Of a stretch of 64,000 bases of DNA, positions 44,552 through 53,697 are shown piece after piece. The stretch lies in contig CAYFOK010000003.1 in assembly GCA_964344685.1 (NCBI GenBank), forward strand, positions 62,001 to 126,000. Direction: 5' to 3'. Source of the DNA: Scalindua sp964344685 (lineage in GTDB: Bacteria; Planctomycetota; Brocadiia; Brocadiales; Scalinduaceae). How positions within the stretch are numbered: position 1 is the first letter of the stretch; the number at the start of each line of letters is the position of its first letter. The translations under genes and the position numbers were made by a program. The notes beneath the pieces are model-generated. The model saw only the letters and a program-made list of their open reading frames with translations. It was not told the DNA's origin and did not search any database.

Positions 44552-44689
44552 ATGAATATAGAAAAACAGATATCTAAAGAGTTAAGACTAAATATAAAAA
44601 AGTACAAAAAGATTCTAAAAACTGCCAAAAAATTAGATACCAGATTACTAAAACTGAGGGAAAAGCGACCAACTATTTTGAAAAAATAG
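44552..44689 (+). CDS. Possible small Lys-rich helical protein
   Basis: A 45-codon frame (MNIEKQISKELRLNIKKY and onward, ending KRPTILKK) is strongly basic and helical. Its ribosome binding site is poor. The next gene starts 17 bases later with a strong GGGAGG site. It could be a real small protein, a leader or chance. Confidence 0.35.
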   Translation: MNIEKQISKELRLNIKKYKKILKTAKKLDTRLLKLREKRPTILKK

Positions 44690-44706
44690 ATAGGGAGGAA
44701 AGCTGT

Positions 44707-45069
44707 ATGTCACATGAAATAAGTGAAGTTGATAATGGCAAAAATGGTAAACTTGCAATAACAAATATTAAAAAATCTCACTACCTGACCAGGCAAGGTA
44801 AGAGAGTGGCTAAAAATATTGTAAACGATACCATGTTACATGAAGCCAGAAAACGCAGTGAAGCACACGTGAATCAGATAGACGTTGAGACCCTGGTACA
44901 AAAAGGTCAAAAGAAAATTGAAGGGATTATGAATATGACTTCTATTCATAAGGATTTTAAAGAGAAGCTGAATGAGCAGATAACACAACCTGAGATAAAA
45001 AAGAAGGCTGATTTAATGTTTGATGAAATCCATGAAGAGGCAATAAAGAAGATCAGGAATTTAGATTAG
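44707..45069 (+). CDS. Small helical protein, unknown
   Basis: The 120-residue protein is mostly helical and charged (KSHYLTRQGKRVAKNIVND, KKADLMFDEIHEEAIKKIRN). TAGGGAGG precedes the ATG by about nine bases, supporting translation. No signal peptide or known domain was recognised. Its stop lies 66 bp before the convergent ThDP-enzyme gene. Confidence 0.6.
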   Translation: MSHEISEVDNGKNGKLAITNIKKSHYLTRQGKRVAKNIVNDTMLHEARKRSEAHVNQIDVETLVQKGQKKIEGIMNMTSIHKDFKEKLNEQITQPEIKKKADLMFDEIHEEAIKKIRNLD

Positions 45070-45134
45070 CAGGATCAGGAATTTCAACAAAGAGACGAAT
45101 AAAACAGCTGGCACTTTTTAAACTATCCCCCCTT

Positions 45135-46784
45135 CTATCCGGGAAAGCTTAACCTGGATAACTCCTCACTGAATACCGTTTTATTTTCAGCATAATCAAT
45201 CGGGCACTCTACTAGAACCGGAACTTTCTCTTCAAACGACTTTTCCAGTGTTGGAAGAAGCTCATCCGCTGATTTAATTCTGTACCCCTTCGCACCGTAA
45301 CTCTCGGCATATTTGACAAAGTCCGGGTTGCCTAAATCAAGACCGAACTCTTCATAACCGTGAATGTGCTGCTTCCATTTTATGAAGCCATAGGCATTGT
45401 CATTCAATACAAGGACAACCACATTCAAGCCAAGTCTTACAGCAGTTTCCAACTCTTGAGAATTCATCATGAAGCCGCCGTCACCGGCAACGGCAAGTAC
45501 CCTCTTTTTCGGATGCACCAGCTTACCCGCCATCGCAGCAGGAAGTCCGGCACCCATAGTAGCCAGGGTGTTGTCCAGTAGAAAGGTACCTATATCATAG
45601 GTATCGTAATGACGGGAAAACCAGAGTTTATATATACCGTTATCCAGACTGAGAATGTCCTTATTCCTGAGCACCTTTCTGCAGTCAGCAACAATCCGGC
45701 GCGGCCTGAGAGGAAAGGCATCATCATGGGCACCCTCAGAAAATAGTTTAATATTCAATTCACTCTTTATACCCTCTTCATATCTCCCGTCATAATGGTA
45801 ACCCTTCAGTTCCCTGCCCAACGCATCCAGAGAGGCTCCTATATCACCCCTGAGTTCCCAATCCGGATTATAAAACGCATCAGTCCTCGCAGCGTTAAAA
45901 TTAATATGGAGAATTTTCTTGTCCACCCGGTGGTTCCATACACTGGGTGGATGCTCGCGTGTAGAATACCCTACTGTGATAACCAGATCAGCCCTGTCAA
46001 CTACGCAGTGAACATAATCTTTTTTGTGAATACCAAATGCGTAAAGGCTGTTTTTGTGGCATGCATCGAGAACGCCTTTACCCAGTTGTGTATGAATGCC
46101 GTAAATATTGGTCTGATTACAGAATTTCCTTAGAGCGTCACGGATTGTATGTCTCTGGGCCCTGCTGGAAATAATAATAATAGGATGTTCTGCCTCCCTT
46201 ATCATCTCTGCCGCTGTTACGATAGCTTTGTGGTCGGCAATTGGCCGTCTGAGCTTTATTACCTTCTGCGGCCGGGCAGAATCATCAACCTCCTCATGGG
46301 CAATATCCTCAGGCAATTCAATATGGCATGCTCCCTGCCTTTCCGTAGTCGCCACCTTGAAAGCCATTCGTACTTCCTTCGGAATTGAATTTGATCCTTT
46401 CACCTGCACCGCTCTCTTTGTAAGCGGCTCCATCATACTGACAACGTTCAATACCTGAAAATTTGCCTGCTCATTGTCACGGATCCCCTTCTGGCCAGTA
46501 ATAGCCAGGAGAGGCATCCCTCCCAGCATTGCATGCGCAACACCTGTTACCAGATTAGTTGCACCCGGACCCAGTGTAGACATACAGACACCCACTTTAC
46601 CGGTCAGTCTCCCGTATGCTGCGGCCATAAAAGCTGACGCCTGTTCATGACGGTTAATTATAACTTTTATATCTGACTTCCGCAGGCTTTCCATCAAGTG
46701 AAGGTTTTCCTCACCGGGTACGGCAAAGATGTACTCCACCCCTTCCTCTTTCAGACATTTTACAAAAAGATCAGATGCATTCAT
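45135..46784 (-). CDS. Acetolactate synthase-like ThDP enzyme
   Basis: The 549-residue protein shows the ThDP pattern: RHEQASAFMAAAYGRLTGKV (catalytic Glu), GVCMSTLGPGATNLVTGVAH, and C-terminal AGDGGFMMNSQELETAVRLG with NDNAYG, the GDG...N cofactor motif. It resembles the large subunit of acetolactate synthase but no small regulatory subunit gene is next to it. It begins two bases after the aldehyde dehydrogenase stop, so the two are cotranscribed. A role in decarboxylating a 2-oxoacid to an aldehyde or joining aldehydes, with the dehydrogenase oxidising the product, is likely but unproven. The true substrate is unknown. Confidence 0.85.
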   Translation of the reverse strand: MNASDLFVKCLKEEGVEYIFAVPGEENLHLMESLRKSDIKVIINRHEQASAFMAAAYGRLTGKVGVCMSTLGPGATNLVTGVAHAMLGGMPLLAITGQKGIRDNEQANFQVLNVVSMMEPLTKRAVQVKGSNSIPKEVRMAFKVATTERQGACHIELPEDIAHEEVDDSARPQKVIKLRRPIADHKAIVTAAEMIREAEHPIIIISSRAQRHTIRDALRKFCNQTNIYGIHTQLGKGVLDACHKNSLYAFGIHKKDYVHCVVDRADLVITVGYSTREHPPSVWNHRVDKKILHINFNAARTDAFYNPDWELRGDIGASLDALGRELKGYHYDGRYEEGIKSELNIKLFSEGAHDDAFPLRPRRIVADCRKVLRNKDILSLDNGIYKLWFSRHYDTYDIGTFLLDNTLATMGAGLPAAMAGKLVHPKKRVLAVAGDGGFMMNSQELETAVRLGLNVVVLVLNDNAYGFIKWKQHIHGYEEFGLDLGNPDFVKYAESYGAKGYRIKSADELLPTLEKSFEEKVPVLVECPIDYAENKTVFSEELSRLSFPG

Positions 46785-46786
46785 TA

Positions 46787-48151
46787 CTAATATATATTAA
46801 TTGCCTTAATGTTGACAAATTCCCTTAATCCATACTTTGAAAGCTCTCTGCCGATACCACTCTCCTTGATACCCCCAAAAGGCACACGCGGATCCGACTT
46901 TACAAATGAGTTAACAAATGCACAGCCGCACTCAAGCTGACTTGCAATCCTATTTCCCCGTTCATAATCACCCGTCCAGACACTTCCACCAAGGCCAAAC
47001 TCGGTAGTATTTGCCACCGTTACGGCTTCTTCTTCATCCGCAACTACAATAATCGGTGCAACAGGGCCAAATACCTCTTCTTTAACAACCTTCATGTCCG
47101 CCGTAGTATTGGTAATAACAGTCGGCTCGTAAAAACACCCCTTACGCTCAGGACGCTTACCTCCAGTGAGGATGGCTGCACCTTTAGCCACAGCATCATT
47201 TACCTGATCCTCTATCTGCTCTACGGCCTCCCTGTTAACTAATGGTCCTATATGGGTTGTCTCCTCTGATGGGTCCCCACACACCCTCTGCTTCACGTTT
47301 TCAACAAATTTTTGAACAAACTCCTCCACAACAGATTCTATTACAATAAACCTCTTCGCAGCGACACAACTCTGACCGCAGTTCAAAAAACGTCCGGTTG
47401 TCGCCTGCTCCGCAGCATTATCAAGGTCTGCATCCTCCAGCACAATAAACGGATCAGAGCCCCCGAGCTCCAGTACCACCTTTTTAAGGTTCCTTCCTGC
47501 CAATTCACCAATCCTTTTTCCAGCTTCAGTGCTCCCGGTTAATGAAACTCCTGTAATAAGGCTGGATGATACAACCGATTCTACTGTTTTGTGATCGGCT
47601 ATAACTGTACGAAAAATATTGTCCGGAAATCCGGCCTCCTTAAATGAATCCTCTATTGCCAGTGCACACCCGGTTACATTGCTGGCATGTTTAAGAAAAG
47701 AGCCATTACCGGCTAAGAGCGTAGGAATGGCGAACCTGAATACCTGCCAGAAAGGAAAGTTCCACGGCATAACGGAGAATATAACACCTAATGGCTGGTA
47801 CACTATGCGATGCTCCCTACCGCCCGCCTCCACAATCTCATCCTGCAGCCACTCTTCACCCTTCTCTGTATAAAATTCTGCCGTTCTTGCGCATTTTTCA
47901 ACCTCGGCTCTTGCATCTGTAACTGGCTTACCCATCTCATCCGTTATTAATTGAGCATACCGTTCTTTATTCTTCCTGAGAACTTCCGCAAGCCTGGTAA
48001 AATAGACTCCCCTCTGTTTTACTGACAGTTTCCGCCACTCCAGGAAGGCCCTGTGCGCCTCTTCAAGGGCCGACATAACCTCACTCTCAGACATATGATT
48101 ATATGTTCTTATCACCTCTTCTGTTGCCGGATTGATTGTTTTAATCATCAT
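46787..48151 (-). CDS. NAD(P)-dependent aldehyde dehydrogenase
   Basis: The 454-residue protein has SVMPWNFPFWQVFRFAIP, SLTGSTEAGKRIGELAG, VLELGGSDPFIVLEDAD (catalytic Glu) and GRFLNCGQSCVAAKR (catalytic Cys), plus KEEVFGPVAPI. It resembles succinate-semialdehyde dehydrogenases of the short type. It lies upstream of the ThDP enzyme with a two-base gap, suggesting a linked pathway. Confidence 0.92.
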   Translation of the reverse strand: MMIKTINPATEEVIRTYNHMSESEVMSALEEAHRAFLEWRKLSVKQRGVYFTRLAEVLRKNKERYAQLITDEMGKPVTDARAEVEKCARTAEFYTEKGEEWLQDEIVEAGGREHRIVYQPLGVIFSVMPWNFPFWQVFRFAIPTLLAGNGSFLKHASNVTGCALAIEDSFKEAGFPDNIFRTVIADHKTVESVVSSSLITGVSLTGSTEAGKRIGELAGRNLKKVVLELGGSDPFIVLEDADLDNAAEQATTGRFLNCGQSCVAAKRFIVIESVVEEFVQKFVENVKQRVCGDPSEETTHIGPLVNREAVEQIEDQVNDAVAKGAAILTGGKRPERKGCFYEPTVITNTTADMKVVKEEVFGPVAPIIVVADEEEAVTVANTTEFGLGGSVWTGDYERGNRIASQLECGCAFVNSFVKSDPRVPFGGIKESGIGRELSKYGLREFVNIKAINIY

Positions 48152-48535
48152 TTAATTTAAATTAATAAAATAATTCTGTACTGTATCTTCAAGAAAGACC
48201 ACGAAATAATAAACAAAAAATAGTAGTAAAATGTTAAATGGAAATCAAGCTATTTCCATTAAGTATATCTATATCAGCAGTAACATCATGAACCACGAAT
48301 CATCGAAGCATCTTAAAAAGAGACATAAGCTTTAAGATACAGAACATAATATCATGCCTTGTCAAGTTAAAATTACTCTTGCAGTACATACATGAGTATG
48401 GTTAGATTGAATGATTAAAGCTGAAACAAATTTATCCATGGAATCCCCCTTCCCTCTTTCTGCTGGAGAGGCCAAGGGGGATTTCAGTTTAGAATAAAAT
48501 GCTGAAAAAATCCCTTTTGGGAGTAAGGAAAATGC
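48152..48535. repeat. Gap with a 42-base hairpin (48442-48483)
   Basis: AATCCCCCTT (48442-48451) and AAGGGGGATT (48474-48483) pair perfectly over 10 bases, with an inner CCTCT/AGAGG pair. No T-run follows, so it is not a normal terminator in either direction. It could be a repeat or a roadblock between the divergent dehydrogenase and export genes. No gene is seen in the rest of the 384 bp. Confidence 0.5.
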
Positions 48536-49753
48536 ATGAGCATTGATGACCTTTCAAAGCTGCATATAGACAGAACGAAACAACAGACACAGCTTAAAAC
48601 ACGAAGAAAACATCTTATTTTGATTATAGTTCTGACAGTATCTGCCGCTTTAGGAATTTTATATGGGACCGGTATATTGAAACCTGCTGTCAAGGTGGAG
48701 ATTTCCAATGTGACTACAATATATCCCTCTCAAACGTTTACACTACTGAACGCCAGTGGTTACGTAGTAGCCCAGCGCAAGTCCGCTGTCTCCTCAAAAA
48801 TTACCAGCTGGCTTGATGCTCTACTTGTTGAGGAAGGAAGTATTGTAAAAAAAGGAGAAATTATTGCTACACTGGAAAACAAGGACGTTATGGCTGCTCT
48901 TGAAAAAGCAAAGGCCAATATAGAAGTTGCCCGTTTTGAGCTGGAACAGGCAGAGGCTGAACTTACCGAGGCAGTCCTTGCTTTTAACCGTATTAACGAC
49001 TTACTGGAAGATGAAGTTGCTTCCCAATCCGAATACGATGTCGCTGAGGCCAGACATAAAAGTGCTATTGCTACTGTTGCTGCTAAAAAAGCAGCTCTGC
49101 AGGCGTCTAGATCAGCACTAAATGAAGCCGAGGTTAACCTTGAATATACCTATTTGCGTGCACCATTTGATGCCGTTGTTCTGACAAAAAACGCGGATGT
49201 GGGTGATATCGTAACACCTGTGGGTGCAGCAACAAACGCCCGTGCTTCTGTGGTAACAATTGCAGATATGAATTCACTACAGGTAGAAGTAGATGTTTCC
49301 GAATCAAATATCGAACAGGTCAAAACAGGTCAACCTTGTGAGATTCAACTGGATGCATTACCGGATAAACGATTTCACGGAAAAGTTCACATGATCGTAC
49401 CTACTGCCGACAGGAGCAAGGCATCGGTACTTGTCAAGGTAGCATTTATAGATAAAGACTCCAGCATCCTTCCGGAAATGAGCGCCAAGGTAGCATTTCT
49501 CAAACGAGAGGTTACAGAACAAGAGCATATCTCTATTAAGGCAGTACCTGTTTCTGCTGTAGTCACAAACAATGGGCATGATTCAGTTTATGTCCTTGCG
49601 GGTGATCGTGTAAAGGAAATGAGAATTAATACCGGCAGAAGACTCGATAATATGGTCGAAATTATTTCCGGACTGGAAGCAGGAGACAGAATAGTGTTGT
49701 CACCTCCGGATAAAATAAAAGATGGGAAAAAAGTAAAAATTATTGAGAAATAA
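48536..49753 (+). CDS. HlyD/MacA-type membrane fusion protein
   Basis: The 405-residue protein has one N-terminal membrane segment (HLILIIVLTVSAALGILYG), a lipoyl-like hairpin (VSSKITSWLDALLVEEGSIV), a long coiled-coil (about residues 115-200 with VAKAALQASRSALNEAEVNL-like heptads), and barrel and membrane-proximal domains. It is the periplasmic adaptor of an ABC export system. The ABC ATPase begins one base after its stop and two FtsX permeases follow, giving a four-gene operon. Confidence 0.9.
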   Translation: MSIDDLSKLHIDRTKQQTQLKTRRKHLILIIVLTVSAALGILYGTGILKPAVKVEISNVTTIYPSQTFTLLNASGYVVAQRKSAVSSKITSWLDALLVEEGSIVKKGEIIATLENKDVMAALEKAKANIEVARFELEQAEAELTEAVLAFNRINDLLEDEVASQSEYDVAEARHKSAIATVAAKKAALQASRSALNEAEVNLEYTYLRAPFDAVVLTKNADVGDIVTPVGAATNARASVVTIADMNSLQVEVDVSESNIEQVKTGQPCEIQLDALPDKRFHGKVHMIVPTADRSKASVLVKVAFIDKDSSILPEMSAKVAFLKREVTEQEHISIKAVPVSAVVTNNGHDSVYVLAGDRVKEMRINTGRRLDNMVEIISGLEAGDRIVLSPPDKIKDGKKVKIIEK

Positions 49754-50443
49754 ATGCAAAACGAAGAGCTGATTGTATCTATAAATAACGTATACAAGTC
49801 ATATCACAGGGATAGTCAGACTATACGTGTACTGGAGAATATTTCACTGGAATTAAGGAAAGGTTCTTTTCTTGCTCTTATGGGCCCTTCAGGTTCCGGC
49901 AAAAGCACACTGCTTAACCTGATTGCAGGATTAGACCATGTGGATCAAGGTACGATTGAAATAAACGGGGTGAGCATTACAACACTTTCCGAAACAGATC
50001 TCGCTCGCTGGCGTTCATTTAACGTGGGTTTTATTTTTCAATTCTATAATCTTATTCCGGTACTCAATGCTTTTGAGAATGTTGAATTACCACTCCTCCT
50101 GACAGGCCTTTCCAAACGTGAACGACAGGACCATGTTTCTGCAGCCCTGAGTGTAGTTAATATGGAAGACCGTATCGGTCACTACCCAAGCCAGCTCTCA
50201 GGTGGCCAGCAGCAGCGCGTTGCTATCGCCAGGGCAATCGTTACAGATCCAACTATTTTAGTAGCGGATGAACCAACAGGTGATCTCGACAGAACATCTG
50301 CAGAGAATGTTCTCGATCTTATGGACCGCCTGAATCGTGACATGGGAAAGACCATTATTATGGTAACCCATGACCCATGGGCAGGAAAACGGGCGCACTA
50401 TATGGAACATCTTGATAAAGGCGTGCTCACTCATGATCTTTAA
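49754..50443 (+). CDS. ABC exporter ATPase, LolD/MacB family
   Basis: The 229-residue subunit has Walker A GPSGSGKST, Q-loop FQFYNLIPVL, signature LSGGQQQRVAIARAI, Walker B ILVADEPTGDLD and switch His in MVTHD. The subfamily is that of LolD, MacB and FtsE. Its end overlaps the first permease gene by 11 bases (50433-50443). With two permeases and a MacA-like adaptor it forms a non-peptide or lipoprotein-type exporter. Substrate unknown. Confidence 0.93.
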   Translation: MQNEELIVSINNVYKSYHRDSQTIRVLENISLELRKGSFLALMGPSGSGKSTLLNLIAGLDHVDQGTIEINGVSITTLSETDLARWRSFNVGFIFQFYNLIPVLNAFENVELPLLLTGLSKRERQDHVSAALSVVNMEDRIGHYPSQLSGGQQQRVAIARAIVTDPTILVADEPTGDLDRTSAENVLDLMDRLNRDMGKTIIMVTHDPWAGKRAHYMEHLDKGVLTHDL

Positions 50444-51587
50444 GGTCCTTTTTCGAAATGCTTTTCGTCATAAGCTGCGTACATTTCTTACCGTATGTGG
50501 AATGGCAGTAGCTATCCTTTCATTTGGATTGCTCCGTACGGTAATTGATGCGTGGTACGTTGGAGTTGAGGCCTCTTCTTCGACACGCCTTGTAACAAGG
50601 AACTCAATCTCCCTCGTCTTCCGACTACCTCTCTCCTATAGAGACACGATACGTCGTGTCGATGGTGTTGAAATTGTATCTTACGGCAACTGGTTCGGTG
50701 GATATTATATCGACGAGAAGGATTTTTTTGCCAACTTTGCCGTTGAACCGAAGAGCTATCTTGAGCTCTATCCTGAATATGTGATCCCCGATGACCAGAG
50801 GTTAAAGTTCATAAGTGATAGAAAAGGGTGTCTGGTGGGGAAAAAACTGGCAGATCGTTTCGGATGGAATGTCGGAGATATCATAACGCTTACCGGAACC
50901 ATCTTTCCGGGTAAATGGGATTTTGTCTTACGTGGCATTTACGAAGGAAGAGATAAGAATATAGACGAAACACTATTCTTTTTCCACTGGAACTATCTCA
51001 ATGAATCATTAAAAAAAAATAAGTCCACATCGGCAGACCATGTAGGTTTCTATCTTATTGGCATAGAAAATCCGTATATTGCGGCCGAAACATCAGAAGC
51101 CATAGACATTTCCTTCAAGAATTCACTTGCAGAGAGCCTTACCGAAACAGAAAAGGAATTTCAGCTGGGCTTCGTTGCCATGAGCGAAGCCATTATCAAG
51201 GCCATTCAACTTATTTCTCTTGTTGTTATATTCATTATCCTTATTGTAGTAGCCAATACCATGGGTATGTCTGTACGTGAAAGGATCGGGGAATACGCCG
51301 TATTTAAAACCCTGGGTTTTCGAGCTCGACAAATCACTTTTCTCATTATGGGGGAATCAATGGTGATAACGGTCATTGGCGGAATCGCCGGTGTTATCCT
51401 GACTTTTCCCGCAGCCAGGGGCTTTTCGCTGGCCGTGGGTAAATACTTTCCTGTATTTAATATAACATGGGAAACAATGTATCTGGATATGGCAGTTACC
51501 TTAACTGTAGGGCTTTTAGCAGGAATTTTTCCTGCATATAGAGCTGTTACCGTTCGGATTGCCGAAGGGTTGAGGAGGATTGGATAG
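50433..51587 (+). CDS. FtsX/MacB-type permease, first
   Basis: The start at 50433 overlaps the ATPase gene. The longer frame starting at 50370 is antisense to logic of the operon and less likely. A first membrane helix (FLTVCGMAVAILSFGLL) is followed by a large periplasmic MacB-like domain and three more helices near the end (LISLVVIFIILIVVANTMGM, ITFLIMGESMVITVIGGIAG, MAVTLTVGLLAGIFPA). This is the FtsX-type permease fold. Pairs with the next gene as a heterodimer. Confidence 0.9.
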   Translation: MIFKVLFRNAFRHKLRTFLTVCGMAVAILSFGLLRTVIDAWYVGVEASSSTRLVTRNSISLVFRLPLSYRDTIRRVDGVEIVSYGNWFGGYYIDEKDFFANFAVEPKSYLELYPEYVIPDDQRLKFISDRKGCLVGKKLADRFGWNVGDIITLTGTIFPGKWDFVLRGIYEGRDKNIDETLFFFHWNYLNESLKKNKSTSADHVGFYLIGIENPYIAAETSEAIDISFKNSLAESLTETEKEFQLGFVAMSEAIIKAIQLISLVVIFIILIVVANTMGMSVRERIGEYAVFKTLGFRARQITFLIMGESMVITVIGGIAGVILTFPAARGFSLAVGKYFPVFNITWETMYLDMAVTLTVGLLAGIFPAYRAVTVRIAEGLRRIG

Positions 51588-52754
51588 GTGAATATTCTGT
51601 TTTTCTACAGCCTGCGTAATCTCCTCACAAGGCGTTTAACCACAATCCTTACCGCATTGGGCATGGCGCTTGTGGTCTTCGTTTTCGCGTCTATCATTAT
51701 GCTTGCAGAAGGGCTGAAGAAAACCCTCGTAGAAACAGGATCGAGTGACAACGTGGTTATTCTCAGAAAGTCTGCAGAGACAGAGGTGCAGAGCAGGATA
51801 GACAGACACCAGGCATCCATTCTTGAAACCCTGCCGGAAATAGCTCTTGGTGAGGATGGGCAGAGACTGATTGCGAAAGAGCTGCTGGTACTCATCACAA
51901 TGCAGAAGAAAAACAGCGATGGTATTGCTAATGTGATTATTCGGGGAATAGATAAACACTCACTTTCTTTACGGCCCCAGGTAAAATTGATTGCCGGGCG
52001 CTTGCCAAGATGGGGCACATCTGAGATAGTAGTCGGACAGAGTGTGGCAAAACGCTTTAAAAATGCCAATTTACAACAGACACTTTTATTTGCCATGCGA
52101 TCATGGAACATAGTCGGTATCTTCGATGCCGGAGAGACGGGATTCAGCTCAGAAATCTGGGGAGACGCGAACCAGCTTATGCAGTCATTCAGGAGGCAGA
52201 CCTATTCTTCTGTCATTTTTCGGTTACGTTATTCTAATCTTTTTCAAGGATTAAAGGAGTCTATTTCAAAGGATCCCCGGTTAACCCTGAGTATACTTCG
52301 GGAGAAGAATTATTACCTGAAACAGTCAGAAACAATGGCCACTTTCCTGCGTATACTCGGTATTTCGTTAACGCTCATTTTCTCCATAGGTGCAGTGGTC
52401 GGAGCCATGATAACAATGTTTGCGGCTGTGGCTAACCGTACAGCGGAAATTGGTACACTACGTGCCCTTGGTTTTCAACGCAAGAGTATTCTCTTCGCAT
52501 TCCTCCTGGAATCACTTTTCCTCGGTCTTTTTGGAGGATGTACCGGTCTCATTTTTGCTTCATTACTTCAGCTTATAACAGTTTCCACAATGAACTTTCA
52601 AACCTTTTCAGAACTCGCATTCAGTTTTTCTATTACACCCGGAATTATCATCAAGTCCATGACGTTCTCAATCTTCATGGGTTTTGCAGGAGGACTTCTT
52701 CCTGCCTTCCGAGCATCACGCATGAACATTGTCGATTCGCTTAGGGAAGTTTGA
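51588..52754 (+). CDS. FtsX/MacB-type permease, second
   Basis: Starts with GTG directly after the previous stop, with GAGGAGG about 14 bases upstream. It has four membrane helices in the FtsX pattern (TTILTALGMALVVFVFASII, LRILGISLTLIFSIGAVVGAM, FLLESLFLGLFGGCTGLIFA, FSIFMGFAGGLLPA) with a periplasmic domain between the first and second. It ends the operon. Two different permeases argue for a heterodimer like LolC/LolE, but the MacA-like adaptor fits the MacAB type. Confidence 0.9.
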   Translation: MNILFFYSLRNLLTRRLTTILTALGMALVVFVFASIIMLAEGLKKTLVETGSSDNVVILRKSAETEVQSRIDRHQASILETLPEIALGEDGQRLIAKELLVLITMQKKNSDGIANVIIRGIDKHSLSLRPQVKLIAGRLPRWGTSEIVVGQSVAKRFKNANLQQTLLFAMRSWNIVGIFDAGETGFSSEIWGDANQLMQSFRRQTYSSVIFRLRYSNLFQGLKESISKDPRLTLSILREKNYYLKQSETMATFLRILGISLTLIFSIGAVVGAMITMFAAVANRTAEIGTLRALGFQRKSILFAFLLESLFLGLFGGCTGLIFASLLQLITVSTMNFQTFSELAFSFSITPGIIIKSMTFSIFMGFAGGLLPAFRASRMNIVDSLREV

Positions 52755-52889
52755 GAAAGAATACTCAATAATTTATCTCTTTGCTTAGCTTGACATTCAT
52801 AACCTCTCTTTTACCTTGACTTCATAATTACATAGATTTACTATTAAGAATTACATATTAATTAAAAACCCGCTTAAAGGTGCTATTTT

Positions 52890-53630
52890 ATGAAAATATT
52901 TTATTTCGTTTTCTTTCTGCTGCTCTGTCAATGTACCGTAGTCACTGGAATAATTACTGCGGAAACTGTTGACAATGACAATAAATCATTACTGGTAGAT
53001 ACAAAGTGTTCAAAATGTCACACGATAAAGCGTGTTTTTATCCACGCAAGGACAGAGGAAGAGTGGCACACCGTTATTGAAAAAATGATGAGTAAAGTTC
53101 CTGGATGGATCAGCCCGGAAGATGCGAAGAAGATCTTTACAGAAATTAATACCCACTGGCAGGAACGTGTACAGGAAATGACCGCGGAGAGAAAGGATTA
53201 TGCTGATAACAGATTACTGTTCCTTGACCGCTGCATAATGTGTCATCCTGCAAATCGTATATTGAAGGAGAACAGGTCTTCCGAAGAGTGGAAGGAAACT
53301 GTAGATAGGATGCGCACTGAATCCGGTGGATACATAACTGAAGAGGACGCAGCCCGCATAGCAGCATTTCTTTCTGAAAGATCAGGAGTCTTAAAGGAAG
53401 ACGCCGGAAGTGAATTATTTGTAGCCAAATGTCTAGTATGCCACCCTCCAGGTGAAAAAATTCTTTTGGAAAAACACACTAAAGCAGAATGGGAAGAAAT
53501 TGTCAAGGACAGACAGCAATTTGCAAAAAATGCAACTCCGAGAATCAGAATAGGATCTGAGGAAGCGGCAGTGATTGTTGAGCTGCTTGTAAAAACGCAA
53601 GGACCGGAACCTGATAGAAGCTCACCATAG
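52890..53630 (+). CDS. Triheme c-type cytochrome
   Basis: A signal peptide (IFYFVFFLLLCQCTVVTGII) is followed by three CxxCH sites: CSKCH, CIMCH and CLVCH, each within a roughly 75-residue unit containing an EEW...V..M helix (TEEEWHTVIEKMMSK, SSEEWKETVDRMRTES, KAEWEEIVKDRQ). The repeats suggest internal triplication of one small domain. It is a periplasmic electron carrier. The 130 bp gap to the export operon contains a likely promoter region. Redox partners are unknown. Confidence 0.9.
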   Translation: MKIFYFVFFLLLCQCTVVTGIITAETVDNDNKSLLVDTKCSKCHTIKRVFIHARTEEEWHTVIEKMMSKVPGWISPEDAKKIFTEINTHWQERVQEMTAERKDYADNRLLFLDRCIMCHPANRILKENRSSEEWKETVDRMRTESGGYITEEDAARIAAFLSERSGVLKEDAGSELFVAKCLVCHPPGEKILLEKHTKAEWEEIVKDRQQFAKNATPRIRIGSEEAAVIVELLVKTQGPEPDRSSP

Positions 53631-53697
53631 AGTCTTAATTGATAAAAATATTCGCTAATGCTTCTTTCATTTATTATATTTGTGATAAAAAACCGGT

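Noticed and set aside
50370..50432. Longer start of the first permease
   Set aside because: This part lies out of frame inside the ATPase gene; the ATG at 50433 fits the FtsX N-terminus.
51318..51330. Apparent CTCGAG near 51.32 kb
   Set aside because: The bases are TTCGAGCTCGAC, which contains GAGCTC but not CTCGAG.
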